From contig JAJQIB010000032.1 of NCBI GenBank assembly GCA_021199375.1, positions 1 to 64,000 of the forward strand: 64,000 nucleotides of DNA, given 5' to 3'. Position 1 is the stretch's first letter; every line of letters starts with the position of its first letter. Source of the stretch: Ruminococcus sp. GTDB lineage: Bacteria; Bacillota; Clostridia; Oscillospirales; Ruminococcaceae. The notes under the pieces were generated by a model. That model was not told the DNA's origin, did no database searches, and saw only the letters and a program-made list of their open reading frames with translations. The position numbers were made by a program, and so were the translations under genes. This document shows positions 1 to 8,699 of this stretch, piece by piece.

Positions 1-55
1 AACCCCCGACCTGCTGATTACAAATCAGCTGCTCTACCAACTGAGCTACACCAGC
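1..55 (-). tRNA. tRNA-Thr (anticodon TGT), 3' end cut off by the window edge
   Basis: Reverse complement GCTGGTGTAGCTCAGTTGGTAGAGCAGCTGATTTGTAATCAGCAGGTCGGGGGTT: typical D-arm and anticodon stem CTGAT/ATCAG with loop TTTGTAA. Confidence 0.93.
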
Positions 56-243
56 GAAAGCGTTACAGCATCGACTTAGCAGCACAAGCATCAGTCTCGC
101 TCAACAGCTTTATAATTATAGCACAAAAATGAAAAGCTGTCAAGCACTTATTTTAAATTTGTTTGGTTGCACAAATTTAAACACTGATTTTTGTTTATTT
201 CGACAAAGAGCTGCCCTCTCGAACAGCTCTCGTCACTTCCCTG

Positions 244-1152
244 CTACTTACGTGTTGTAACCTTTTTCGCTTTACTCCAATCTCCATAAGACGTCTTGCC
301 GTTTGATTTTACATAAGCCTGCATTCTAAACCTATAAACGGTATCAGGCTTAAATCCCGTCATGCGGTATTCTGTCAGGCTTGATTTTAACAGCTTTTTG
401 GTTTTCCAGGATTTAGACTTCGTATCGTACTGCTGAAGCTTGTAGCCTGTACAGTCAACACCCTTCCATTTAAGCCTAATTGCCGTTGAGGTCTTTGCAG
501 CACCTAAAATGCTCACCTGCTCAGGCTCATCAGGCTCAAAGCCATTATATCCGCCCTTTTTTATCAGGCTCGGATAATCTACATACGCCCAGTCACGATC
601 TACATCCGAAGCTATGCCGCTTACATTTCCTGTAGATGTGTACTGCCACATACCGTAATCGCCGCTATAGTTTAGCGTATCTGAGTACTCGGCTATCCAT
701 AGTGCATAGCGACTTGCAACATCAGATGTTATATAGGATTGTAGGGGTGAGCGGCTCATATACAGTCCTGCGAAGTACCCATTGCCTTCCATTTCATCGC
801 AAAAGGCTTTAACAAGATTTGAGCAGAAGGTCTTGCCCCTTTTTAGCTGACTTTGCTCCTCAAGGTCGAAGTATATGGGATACTCTAAGGTTTTACCCTT
901 AATCGCCTCCATACAAACCTGAGCCTCAGCCCTCGCTTCATCTGCGCTTTCGGCATAGCTGTACCAGTAGGCGCCTACATCAAGCCCTGCGGCCTTAGCC
1001 GCCTTGTAATGCGACTCAAAAAGCGGATCCTTTTGCGAGATATACTCGCCAAAGCCTGCACGTATAATTACGAAGTCGATTCCCGAAGCTTTAACCTTAG
1101 CAAAGTCCACCTGCGTTTGGTATCTTGAAATATCAATACCCTTTACTGCCAT
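244..1152 (-). CDS. GH25 family lysozyme (phage-type endolysin) with C-terminal fibronectin type III-like domain
   Basis: MAVKGIDISRYQTQVDFAKVKASGIDFVIIRAGFGE, YPIYFDLEEQ and WIAEYS are GH25 motifs; C-terminal FN3-like segment TVYRFRMQAYVKSNGKTSYGDWS. Confidence 0.9.
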   Translation of the reverse strand: MAVKGIDISRYQTQVDFAKVKASGIDFVIIRAGFGEYISQKDPLFESHYKAAKAAGLDVGAYWYSYAESADEARAEAQVCMEAIKGKTLEYPIYFDLEEQSQLKRGKTFCSNLVKAFCDEMEGNGYFAGLYMSRSPLQSYITSDVASRYALWIAEYSDTLNYSGDYGMWQYTSTGNVSGIASDVDRDWAYVDYPSLIKKGGYNGFEPDEPEQVSILGAAKTSTAIRLKWKGVDCTGYKLQQYDTKSKSWKTKKLLKSSLTEYRMTGFKPDTVYRFRMQAYVKSNGKTSYGDWSKAKKVTTRK

Positions 1153-1156
1153 CAGA

Positions 1157-1522
1157 TCAGTCCTCCTTTTTAAGCTTGCTGATTATTTTACTTATCCACA
1201 CAGCCTCCGGATTGATTTTGCCGTAGTTTTCTAAAATGCTCACAGCCTCCATCAAGGCTATGTAGACAAACACTGCCGTTGCCGTCATGGCTCCTGCAAG
1301 CTGAGATAGCTCGCAGCCTCCAAGGTAGCTGCCAAGCTTCTCAACGCCGATATCTAATCCACAGGCAACAAGCATGACTACAATCTCGGCTATCTTGTTT
1401 GCTCCGCCCTTGCGCATTCTGCTCGACTGTATACAGTCATTACAGTATGCTGAGATAAATCCCGTGATAAAGTCGGCAGCTGCAAGACCTATTACTATTA
1501 GCAGCATGATTATATATTGCAC
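1157..1522 (-). CDS. phage holin family protein
   Basis: Small multi-TM protein (LLIVIGLAAADFITGFISAY...) directly upstream of the endolysin on the same strand. Confidence 0.8.
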   Translation of the reverse strand: MQYIIMLLIVIGLAAADFITGFISAYCNDCIQSSRMRKGGANKIAEIVVMLVACGLDIGVEKLGSYLGGCELSQLAGAMTATAVFVYIALMEAVSILENYGKINPEAVWISKIISKLKKED

Positions 1523-1547
1523 ATAATCACCATTCCTTTCAGTTGTT

Positions 1548-2204
1548 TTATTTCACCGCAAGCATTCCGTTATAAGCGTACTGCGTGCCGTCTACCGAAA
1601 TTATTCCATCGTATATGTCACGATACTGGGCAAACGGTGTGAAGAAGAGGCTTTCACAGTAATCGCCATCAGAAAAGACTATCGGGGAAAGGGTCGTTTT
1701 GCCGCAGCCATTTACTACAAGCGATGATTTGATTGTCGAGAAGGTGGCGTCGCTGCTGCTGTTGTAGAAGGATGTCACCTGAGATGTGGTCGGGACGAAT
1801 GAGCGGACGTAAACACGGTCGCCATAGGTGCTGTCTGATGAGTAGACCATTGTAATCGCTGTATGTCCGTTTGCCGTTTTGGTGATGAACATATCACGAA
1901 TACAGGAGGTGTTGTAGTAGCCTGACATCATGAGCCCGCTGTCGGATTGGTACATTCCCGTGCCCACTGTGTAGCCTCGGTCGGCGTCAGCGTAGGAGGT
2001 GCCGTTTGAAAGGGCGACGGTGCGTATACCTGCCACTGAGCATTTAAATGCGGTTAAATCGTCTATCGTGCAGGTGATGCCGTTTGTGGCATCATAGGAA
2101 ATTGCATCGAAATAATCGGCGGCGTTAGCCTCCAGCCAGGTGCCAAGCTCGGCGATCATTTCGGATGTGGATGTTCCTGTGAATACTGTTTTAGTTACTG
2201 ACAT
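1548..2204 (-). CDS. putative phage tail/structural protein
   Basis: 218-aa ORF between the baseplate-like and holin genes; Ser/Thr/Gly-rich; assignment by context only. Confidence 0.5.
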   Translation of the reverse strand: MSVTKTVFTGTSTSEMIAELGTWLEANAADYFDAISYDATNGITCTIDDLTAFKCSVAGIRTVALSNGTSYADADRGYTVGTGMYQSDSGLMMSGYYNTSCIRDMFITKTANGHTAITMVYSSDSTYGDRVYVRSFVPTTSQVTSFYNSSSDATFSTIKSSLVVNGCGKTTLSPIVFSDGDYCESLFFTPFAQYRDIYDGIISVDGTQYAYNGMLAVK

Positions 2205-2205
2205 T

Positions 2206-2895
2206 TTATTCCTCCTCTGCGTAGGATACGGTTGATGAAAGCCCAGCGGTGTAAAGATTTGCGTTGGAGGGGGTGCTACCGCTTGTTAGCTTTACAGAGC
2301 CTAGGTACTGAGTAACCGTGCCGCCTTGGGCATCTGTCACATAGTAGAGCGTGTCGCTGTCGGGCGTTAGAGCTTCATACTCCGTTTGTGTACACTTGAC
2401 TAGGCTGAGAGCTCCTAGGCGCACAGAAAGCTCGTCAGTGGCTGTCAAGAGGGCGTTTAGCTGCTCGGTAGAGTCGGCTTTGTAGGCTTCAAACTCGCTT
2501 ACAAAGGCTTGGTATTCATCGGTTGAGATTACTGCCTCATCGCCTACAGCGGCTGCGATTATAACAAGGTTTGCGGGTACGCTTGAAATAACCTCGCCGC
2601 TTGAGCCATAAAGCAGAAAATCAACGCTTGCATTACCGCTTTGAGTAAGGCTCTGATCGGTTAGTGGATAGGTCACAGAGCTTTCCCCAAGGCTGCCTTC
2701 GTTAACGGTGATTGTTCCATCGGGCTTTTTAACACGGATTTCGCTGCGATAGACATCCTCTAAATCAAGGCTTTCATTTTGGACAAAATAGCTAACCTCA
2801 ACAAAGCGAGAGTCACAATCGCCTTGCTTGGCGTAAATTGTCGATGGTGCGTGAGTGCAGGACAAATCAGTCGAAATTTGTGTTGTTACCACCAT
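2206..2895 (-). CDS. phage baseplate upper protein (BppU N-terminal-like)
   Basis: Start trimmed to ATG at 2895 (MVVTTQISTDLSC), preceded by AAGGAG; VEVSYFVQNESLDLED..RSEIRVKKPDGTITV resembles BppU N-terminal domains. Confidence 0.65.
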   Translation of the reverse strand: MVVTTQISTDLSCTHAPSTIYAKQGDCDSRFVEVSYFVQNESLDLEDVYRSEIRVKKPDGTITVNEGSLGESSVTYPLTDQSLTQSGNASVDFLLYGSSGEVISSVPANLVIIAAAVGDEAVISTDEYQAFVSEFEAYKADSTEQLNALLTATDELSVRLGALSLVKCTQTEYEALTPDSDTLYYVTDAQGGTVTQYLGSVKLTSGSTPSNANLYTAGLSSTVSYAEEE

Positions 2896-3067
2896 TATAT
2901 TCATCTCCTTTGATTTTTGAGAAGGTATATCTCTAAAGGGCTTTTTTTCTTCCCTTCTAATTATATTATATCCGCAAAAGAACGTTTGTTCAAGAGGTAG
3001 ATTGCACAATGTTTTTGGTGATTAAAAAGCTAAGTGTTGCATCGGTTTTTGATTTTTTTAAAAAAAA

Positions 3068-3104
3068 TCCGCCAAAACAGCTCTTAATAAGCCATTTTGA
3101 CGGA
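3068..3104 (-). terminator. Rho-independent terminator-like hairpin after the LysR gene
   Basis: tccgccaaaa...ttttgacgga imperfect stem with a T-rich tract on the minus strand. Confidence 0.55.
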
Positions 3105-3140
3105 AAATCGTTTGATTTTTAGCGTTTTTTTCTCAAAAAG

Positions 3141-4034
3141 CTATTGTGCATTTTTTTCATCGGCTGAAAAATTCGGCTGATTTTTTAGCTCCTCGATTAA
3201 AATCCTTGCAATCGGTGTAAAAACCTGATATTTTTTCCAGATTACAAACAGCTTGGTTTCAAGCTTTGGATAGAGAGGAATAAAAGCAAGCTCTTCATCG
3301 TGGACAAGTCCGCCAAATGTAAGCATACCGCCTATGCCCTCCTTAACGAAAACTGAGCCATTGTAAAAAAGATTTGTATATCCGCAGTAACGGATTTTAT
3401 CAGCCTTGTCACCGCACCAGCGTGGAATATCAACGGCTATTGCCTGTTCAGAGCAAATTACTTCAATATCTGCTAAATCCTCAACAGTGATATTCTCTTT
3501 ATTAGCAAGAGGATTATCCTTTCTTACCACAAGTCCCCATAAATCCTTGTGCGGAATTTCAATGTAGTTATACTTTGAAAGATCCGGCGGTTCACAAATA
3601 ACAGCAAAATCAAGCAGTCCTCTATCAAGTCTTTCTGCAACCTGCTGCGTGTTTCCGCTGGTCAAGTGAAAATGCAGGTCGGGATAAGAGGGCTTTAGGC
3701 TTGCGACAGCCTTTGCAAGATAGGAAATCAAATATGACTCAGCACAGCCGATGTACACCTCGCCGCCTGTAATATCTCCGAGCGTGTCAAATTCAGCCTT
3801 TGTCTTGTCAACCATCGAAAGAATATCCTCCGCACGCTTACGCAAAAGCATCCCCTCATCTGTCAACACAATGCCGGTACTGACACGAGTAAACAGCTTC
3901 CTGCCAAGCTCATCCTCCAGCTCCTTCATCTGTTTAGAAAGCGATGATTGCGATGTATGAAGGTACTGTGCAGCTCTTGACATATTGCCCTCTCTTGCGA
4001 TTTCTATAAAATAACGTAAAACACGAATTTCCAT
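3141..4034 (-). CDS. LysR family transcriptional regulator
   Basis: MEIRVLRYFIEIAREGNMSRAAQYLHTSQSSLSKQMKELEDELGRKLFTR is a canonical LysR HTH. Confidence 0.96.
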   Translation of the reverse strand: MEIRVLRYFIEIAREGNMSRAAQYLHTSQSSLSKQMKELEDELGRKLFTRVSTGIVLTDEGMLLRKRAEDILSMVDKTKAEFDTLGDITGGEVYIGCAESYLISYLAKAVASLKPSYPDLHFHLTSGNTQQVAERLDRGLLDFAVICEPPDLSKYNYIEIPHKDLWGLVVRKDNPLANKENITVEDLADIEVICSEQAIAVDIPRWCGDKADKIRYCGYTNLFYNGSVFVKEGIGGMLTFGGLVHDEELAFIPLYPKLETKLFVIWKKYQVFTPIARILIEELKNQPNFSADEKNAQ

Positions 4035-4113
4035 AAATCTCAGCTCCTTTAATCATAAGTATACCACATTATATTATTCCTGTCAAGAATAATGCTTTAT
4101 GAAATATATCTAT

Positions 4114-4142
4114 TTGACATTTTACTGAACATCGGTTACAAT
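4114..4142 (+). promoter_or_regulatory. sigma-A-type promoter for the 4164 operon
   Basis: TTGACA (4114-4119), 17-bp spacer, TACAAT (4137-4142), then AAGGAGG and ATG at 4164. Confidence 0.75.
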
Positions 4143-4163
4143 AAAAACATAAGGAGGGATATC

Positions 4164-4400
4164 ATGGCTAGAGCAGATGATACTATGGGAATTCTTCAGC
4201 AAAACCTGATTGACGCAGGCTGTAGCGAACAGGAAATCAAATGCTGTTTAACACTTGCAGCAAATGATAATTGGACACAAATACTTCCTATTCTTCAAAA
4301 GCACAGAAATCGGCTGCTTGAAGGAATTCATAACGGACAAAATCGGCTCGATTGCCTTGATTTTCTCATTTACCAAATCTCAAAGGAACACACAAGCTAA
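4164..4400 (+). CDS. small conserved hypothetical protein in a LysR-divergent operon
   Basis: ATG at 4164 follows AAGGAGGG with good spacing, so preferred over the upstream start in the ORF track; 78 aa MARADDTMGILQQNLIDAGCSEQEIKCCL. Confidence 0.7.
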   Translation: MARADDTMGILQQNLIDAGCSEQEIKCCLTLAANDNWTQILPILQKHRNRLLEGIHNGQNRLDCLDFLIYQISKEHTS

Positions 4401-4423
4401 TTTTTTTTACAGGAGGAATTATC

Positions 4424-5599
4424 ATGAACATGAGCTTTAATTTCAACAATCCGACCAATCTTTTATTCGGTGTCGGCACACTTAATAAGCTTGGCGAGCA
4501 AAGGCTGCCAGGTAAAAAAGCGCTTCTTCTCATCTCAAATGGCAGGTCGACAAGAGAAAACGGCTACCTTGACAGAACCATTGACGGACTAACAAGGGCG
4601 GGCGCAGAATACGTAATCTTTGACAAAATCATGGAAAACCCTGTTAAAGAGGTTATCATGGAGGGAGCTAAGCATGCAAGAGAAAATCAGTGCGATTTTA
4701 TCGTTGCGCTCGGCGGCGGTGCCGTTATCGATTCGTCAGCCGCAATTGCTGCAATGGCAACCAATGACGGCGACCTTTGGGATTACGTTTTCGGCGGTAC
4801 GGGAAAATGTCAGCCGCTCAAAAACAATGGACTTCCGATTGTTGCAATTGCAACGACCTCGGGCACAGGATCTGAAATGAACGGCTTCGGTGTAATTTCG
4901 AATCTTGAAACAAACGAAAAAATCGGCTTTGGAGACCCATGCCTTACACCGGTTCTCGCAATAGTTGACCCTGAGCTAATGACGACCGTTCCGCCAAAAT
5001 ATACTGCATATCAAGGCTTTGATGCACTATTTCACAACACAGAGGTTATGATGTCAAACGGCGTGAACGTAATGAGCGAGGCACTTGCACTTTCGGCTAT
5101 CGAGAATATCGCTAAGTATCTTCCAAGAGCAGTTAAAGACGGCAAGGATATAGAGGCAAGAGAACACATAGCCTACGGAAGCACTATGGCAGGAATAACC
5201 ATGCAGCTTACCTCAACAACGGCACAGCACAGCATGGAGCATTCTATGAGCGCATATCATCACAATCTCCCTCACGGTGCAGGACTTATCATGATTTCCT
5301 ATGAATTTGCAAAATTCTTCATTGACAAGCACGCTTGTGACGGGCAGTTTATTAAAATGGCTAAGGCAATGGGAAAGCAAGACGCTGACAAGCCTGAGGA
5401 TTTTCTTACAGCGCTCAAAAGGCTTCAGGAGGAGTGTGGTGTTGACAGCCTTAGGATGAGCGATTACGGTTTTGATAAGAGCGAATGTATGACGCTTGCT
5501 GTCGGTGCAAGAACTATGCAGGGCGGACTTTTCCTTGCAAATCCCTGTGAATTCACTGACGAAGACTGCGCAGGAGTTTTTGAGCGTTCGTACCGATAA
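4424..5599 (+). CDS. iron-containing alcohol dehydrogenase
   Basis: MSFNFNNPTNLLFGVGTLNKL, VALGGGAVIDSSAAIA, TTSGTGSEMN and the metal-site region HSMSAYHHNLPHGAG; GGAGG upstream. Confidence 0.95.
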   Translation: MNMSFNFNNPTNLLFGVGTLNKLGEQRLPGKKALLLISNGRSTRENGYLDRTIDGLTRAGAEYVIFDKIMENPVKEVIMEGAKHARENQCDFIVALGGGAVIDSSAAIAAMATNDGDLWDYVFGGTGKCQPLKNNGLPIVAIATTSGTGSEMNGFGVISNLETNEKIGFGDPCLTPVLAIVDPELMTTVPPKYTAYQGFDALFHNTEVMMSNGVNVMSEALALSAIENIAKYLPRAVKDGKDIEAREHIAYGSTMAGITMQLTSTTAQHSMEHSMSAYHHNLPHGAGLIMISYEFAKFFIDKHACDGQFIKMAKAMGKQDADKPEDFLTALKRLQEECGVDSLRMSDYGFDKSECMTLAVGARTMQGGLFLANPCEFTDEDCAGVFERSYR

Positions 5600-5632
5600 C
5601 TTGGCATAATACTTACAGAAGGGAGCGTTAGC

Positions 5633-7147
5633 ATGAAGCGAGCTGCTTATATTTTAGTATTCTTATGTATAGCTGTGGCTCTGGTGGCTTGCAGCTCTGA
5701 AGGTAATGATTCTTCATCTGTTTTTGAAAGCAGCGCCGATTTAACAGAAAGCAGCCAAGCGCAGTCAAATGCTGAGAAGGAATCAGAAAAAAATGAGGAT
5801 GAAGGAAGCAATGAAGCTAATGATGCAGGCACTAATATACTTGTTGCATACTTCTCCTGCACCGGCACAACCGAACAAATTGCAAGCTATATCAATCTTG
5901 AGACGGACTCAGATATATACGAGATAATCCCGAAAATTCCGTACACGGAGGAGGATTTAGATTACACAAGCTCCGATTCGCGAACCACAATCGAGCAAAA
6001 TGACAGCACCGCACGTCCCGAAATTGAAGATCCGATTTCCGACATTGATGAGTATGACGTCATTTTCTTAGGGTATCCGATTTGGCATGGGCAAGCGCCG
6101 AGAATCATAAGCACATTTTTAGAGAGCTATGATTTTGCAGGAAAAACAATTATCCCGTTTTGCACCTCTCATAGCAGCGGAATCGGTTCAAGTGCCGAGA
6201 ATCTCCACGATCTCTGTGCTGATACAGCTACATGGAACGAAGGGCAAAGGTTCTCTTCAGATACGTCAGAAAATGAAATCGCTGAATGGATAAGCGATTT
6301 GGAACTACCGGAAGGTGAGGAATACGCTGTGGGTGAGTTTAACTTTGAAACAAAGACGGTTTTGCTAAACAGCGGCTATGAAATGCCGATTATGGGACTG
6401 GGAACATACAGTCTTACAGATGATGAGTGTGCTGTTTCTATTGAGGCGCTGCTTAAAGCAGGAGGCAGATTGATTGATACAGCTTATATGTATGGCAATG
6501 AGGCAGCTGTTGGACAAGCCATTCGGGACTCTGATGTGCCAAGAGAAGAGATATTTGTAATTACAAAGCTCTATCCCAGTCAATTCGATAATGCAGCTGA
6601 GGCAATTGATGAGGCGCTAGAAAAAATGGGGCTTGATTATATTGATATGATTTTACTGCACCATCCAGGAGACGGAGACGTAGAAGCCTACCTTGCGTTA
6701 GAACAGGCTGTTGCAGACGGCAAGGTGCATTCAATTGGTCTTTCCAACTGGTACATCGAGGAGCTCGAGGAATTTCTGCCTCAGGTGAATATTACTCCTG
6801 CACTTGTTCAAAATGAAATCCATCCATACTATCAGGAAAATGATGTGATTGAATATATACATTCATTAGGAATTGTAGTACAAGGCTGGTATCCGTTCGG
6901 CGGACGAGGTTATACAGCAGAGCTTCTTGGTGATGAAACAATTACTGCAATTGCTGAGAACCACGACGTCACAGCGGTGCAGGTCATACTGCGGTGGAAT
7001 CTGCAAAAGGGAGTCGTAGTAATTCCGGGCTCTAGCAATCCGGAGCATATCGAGGAAAATCTAGATCTATTTGATTTTGAACTATCCGCTGAGGAAATAG
7101 AGCAGATCAATGCGCTAGATCGCAACGAAAAGCACGATTGGTACTAA
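5633..7147 (+). CDS. lipoprotein with flavodoxin domain fused to an aldo/keto reductase domain
   Basis: Lipobox LVACSSE; flavodoxin NILVAYFSCTGTTEQIA and YDVIFLGYPIWHG; AKR GLGTYSLTD, LIDTAYMYGNE, ITKLYPS, IGLSNW, VVIPGSSNPEHI. Confidence 0.92.
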   Translation: MKRAAYILVFLCIAVALVACSSEGNDSSSVFESSADLTESSQAQSNAEKESEKNEDEGSNEANDAGTNILVAYFSCTGTTEQIASYINLETDSDIYEIIPKIPYTEEDLDYTSSDSRTTIEQNDSTARPEIEDPISDIDEYDVIFLGYPIWHGQAPRIISTFLESYDFAGKTIIPFCTSHSSGIGSSAENLHDLCADTATWNEGQRFSSDTSENEIAEWISDLELPEGEEYAVGEFNFETKTVLLNSGYEMPIMGLGTYSLTDDECAVSIEALLKAGGRLIDTAYMYGNEAAVGQAIRDSDVPREEIFVITKLYPSQFDNAAEAIDEALEKMGLDYIDMILLHHPGDGDVEAYLALEQAVADGKVHSIGLSNWYIEELEEFLPQVNITPALVQNEIHPYYQENDVIEYIHSLGIVVQGWYPFGGRGYTAELLGDETITAIAENHDVTAVQVILRWNLQKGVVVIPGSSNPEHIEENLDLFDFELSAEEIEQINALDRNEKHDWY

Positions 7148-7182
7148 ATTGGCTAACACACATCCTAAACGAGCTAATGCTT

Positions 7183-7232
7183 TATAAACCAAAACCTGCA
7201 ATCCCGTCAATGTGAATTGGTGGGATTGCAGG
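7183..7232. repeat. 50-bp direct repeat copy 1 (hairpin, terminator-like)
   Basis: tataaaccaaaacctgcaatcccgtcaatgtgaattggtgggattgcagg; AACCTGCAATCCC / GGGATTGCAGGTT stem. Identical to 9928-9977. Confidence 0.9.
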
Positions 7233-7321
7233 TTATTTTGCAGCTTCAATATTATTAACCATTGTGAATATTTCACAAATTTCCATGACTTATTTTGATG
7301 AAAATGCTGAATTTAAATTAA

Positions 7322-7350
7322 TTGAAAACATTTTCAAAATGTGGTATAAT
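7322..7350 (+). promoter_or_regulatory. sigma-A-type promoter upstream of the 7443 gene
   Basis: TTGAAA (7322-7327), 17-bp spacer, TATAAT (7345-7350). Confidence 0.75.
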
Positions 7351-7442
7351 GTAATTGTGAGAATCACGTGAACATATAAGCACAATATTTGATGGCTATG
7401 TATCAGCTTATATCATTATGCTTTATAATAGGAGAATGAGAA

Positions 7443-8699
7443 ATGAAAACAATTTTTAGAAGGATACTGACGGCTTCTGTTACATTTGTGATTTTGCTTT
7501 TTATGCCACTTAATTTAAATGGTAGTTGCGAGAGTACAACCAAATATTATCTAGGAGAAGTTGTGAATGCAGGAAAAGATACAGGATTTTCTGAATCAAA
7601 TAAAATAGAAGAGGATGATCCTCATTTTGGATGGGAGCTTGGTACCTTTTACGTTAGTGGATATACAAGCGTTACGGATACCAGTTCTAAATCCCCTGTC
7701 TTTTTAAAAAATGTCGGTGATACTGTGCAACTGAATTTTTGTCTTGATCAAGATATCTCAAAGTTAAATGGAGACTCTGCTTTGTCAATCTATAGTGACA
7801 AAAATGGATATGATGAATATTTCGGGATAGAAAAAACTAATTTCGGCAAGGGGACTCTAATTATACAAAAAACAGATTATGAAAACAAGAAAAGTGAACC
7901 TACTGTCTATACTGACTATTTAAAAGCACTGGAAGAGGGTGCTGATACACAAGTAGATGTATTTGAAGAAGGCGATTATGAGGTAGCACTTAACTATGAA
8001 ATACGTAACGATCCTAGAGTTGTTTTTGGAGTATCAATTATCCCTACATATACAAATTACCGCATATCATTTAAATTTTCTGTTAGGAATGGCAATTGCA
8101 TGGTTTTTCCTTTTGATGTTGAAACAGGAGGAGAGCTCACTAATACTTCAATTACCGAAAATGGATTTTACCTTGATTTAGCTAATTCCAGATACCTCGA
8201 CATCAATATTAAAAAAGAAGTTCTCGCTGAAGGAGCAAACGGTCTTGTTGAGGATACCAAATTTAACAAACCAGCTTCTGACGGGGAACAATATACAGAC
8301 GAAGGTATATATACTATAACAGTGAAAAACAAGTACACTAATGAAAAAACAACAAAAGTTATTTATGTTGGAACAAATGATATATTAAAAGCTTATGTCT
8401 CCACGGATTACTCAATTTCCGAAATAAATGATTACTTAGAAATGGGTGCGACCATAAATAGTGATGGCAGTATTAACGTGCCATCAGCTCAAAGTGACGA
8501 ATCTGATATTTCGAGTAGTGATGATGAAAGCGTAACATTTTCAGAAGAAAGCGATGTTTATGAAGACCAAGCAAACAAGTCCTCAACATCAAGTTTAATA
8601 CCGACTATTGTAGCTATTGTAGTGGTTTTAGCTCTCATTGTCATAATATTCATAGTTTGCAAATTTAGAAAAAAAGATAAAAGGGTGGAAAGGAAATAA
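7443..8699 (+). CDS. hypothetical secreted, C-terminally membrane-anchored protein
   Basis: N-terminal signal, long extracellular region, C-terminal TM (LIPTIVAIVVVLALIVIIFIVC) and KFRKKDKRVERK tail. Confidence 0.75.
   Translation: MKTIFRRILTASVTFVILLFMPLNLNGSCESTTKYYLGEVVNAGKDTGFSESNKIEEDDPHFGWELGTFYVSGYTSVTDTSSKSPVFLKNVGDTVQLNFCLDQDISKLNGDSALSIYSDKNGYDEYFGIEKTNFGKGTLIIQKTDYENKKSEPTVYTDYLKALEEGADTQVDVFEEGDYEVALNYEIRNDPRVVFGVSIIPTYTNYRISFKFSVRNGNCMVFPFDVETGGELTNTSITENGFYLDLANSRYLDINIKKEVLAEGANGLVEDTKFNKPASDGEQYTDEGIYTITVKNKYTNEKTTKVIYVGTNDILKAYVSTDYSISEINDYLEMGATINSDGSINVPSAQSDESDISSSDDESVTFSEESDVYEDQANKSSTSSLIPTIVAIVVVLALIVIIFIVCKFRKKDKRVERK

Noticed and set aside
2206-3009. Full-length ORF-track start for the BppU-like gene
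   Set aside because: The first ~38 residues (MCNLPLEQTFFCGYNIIRREEKK...) do not fit; AAGGAG sits 9 nt before ATG at 2895.
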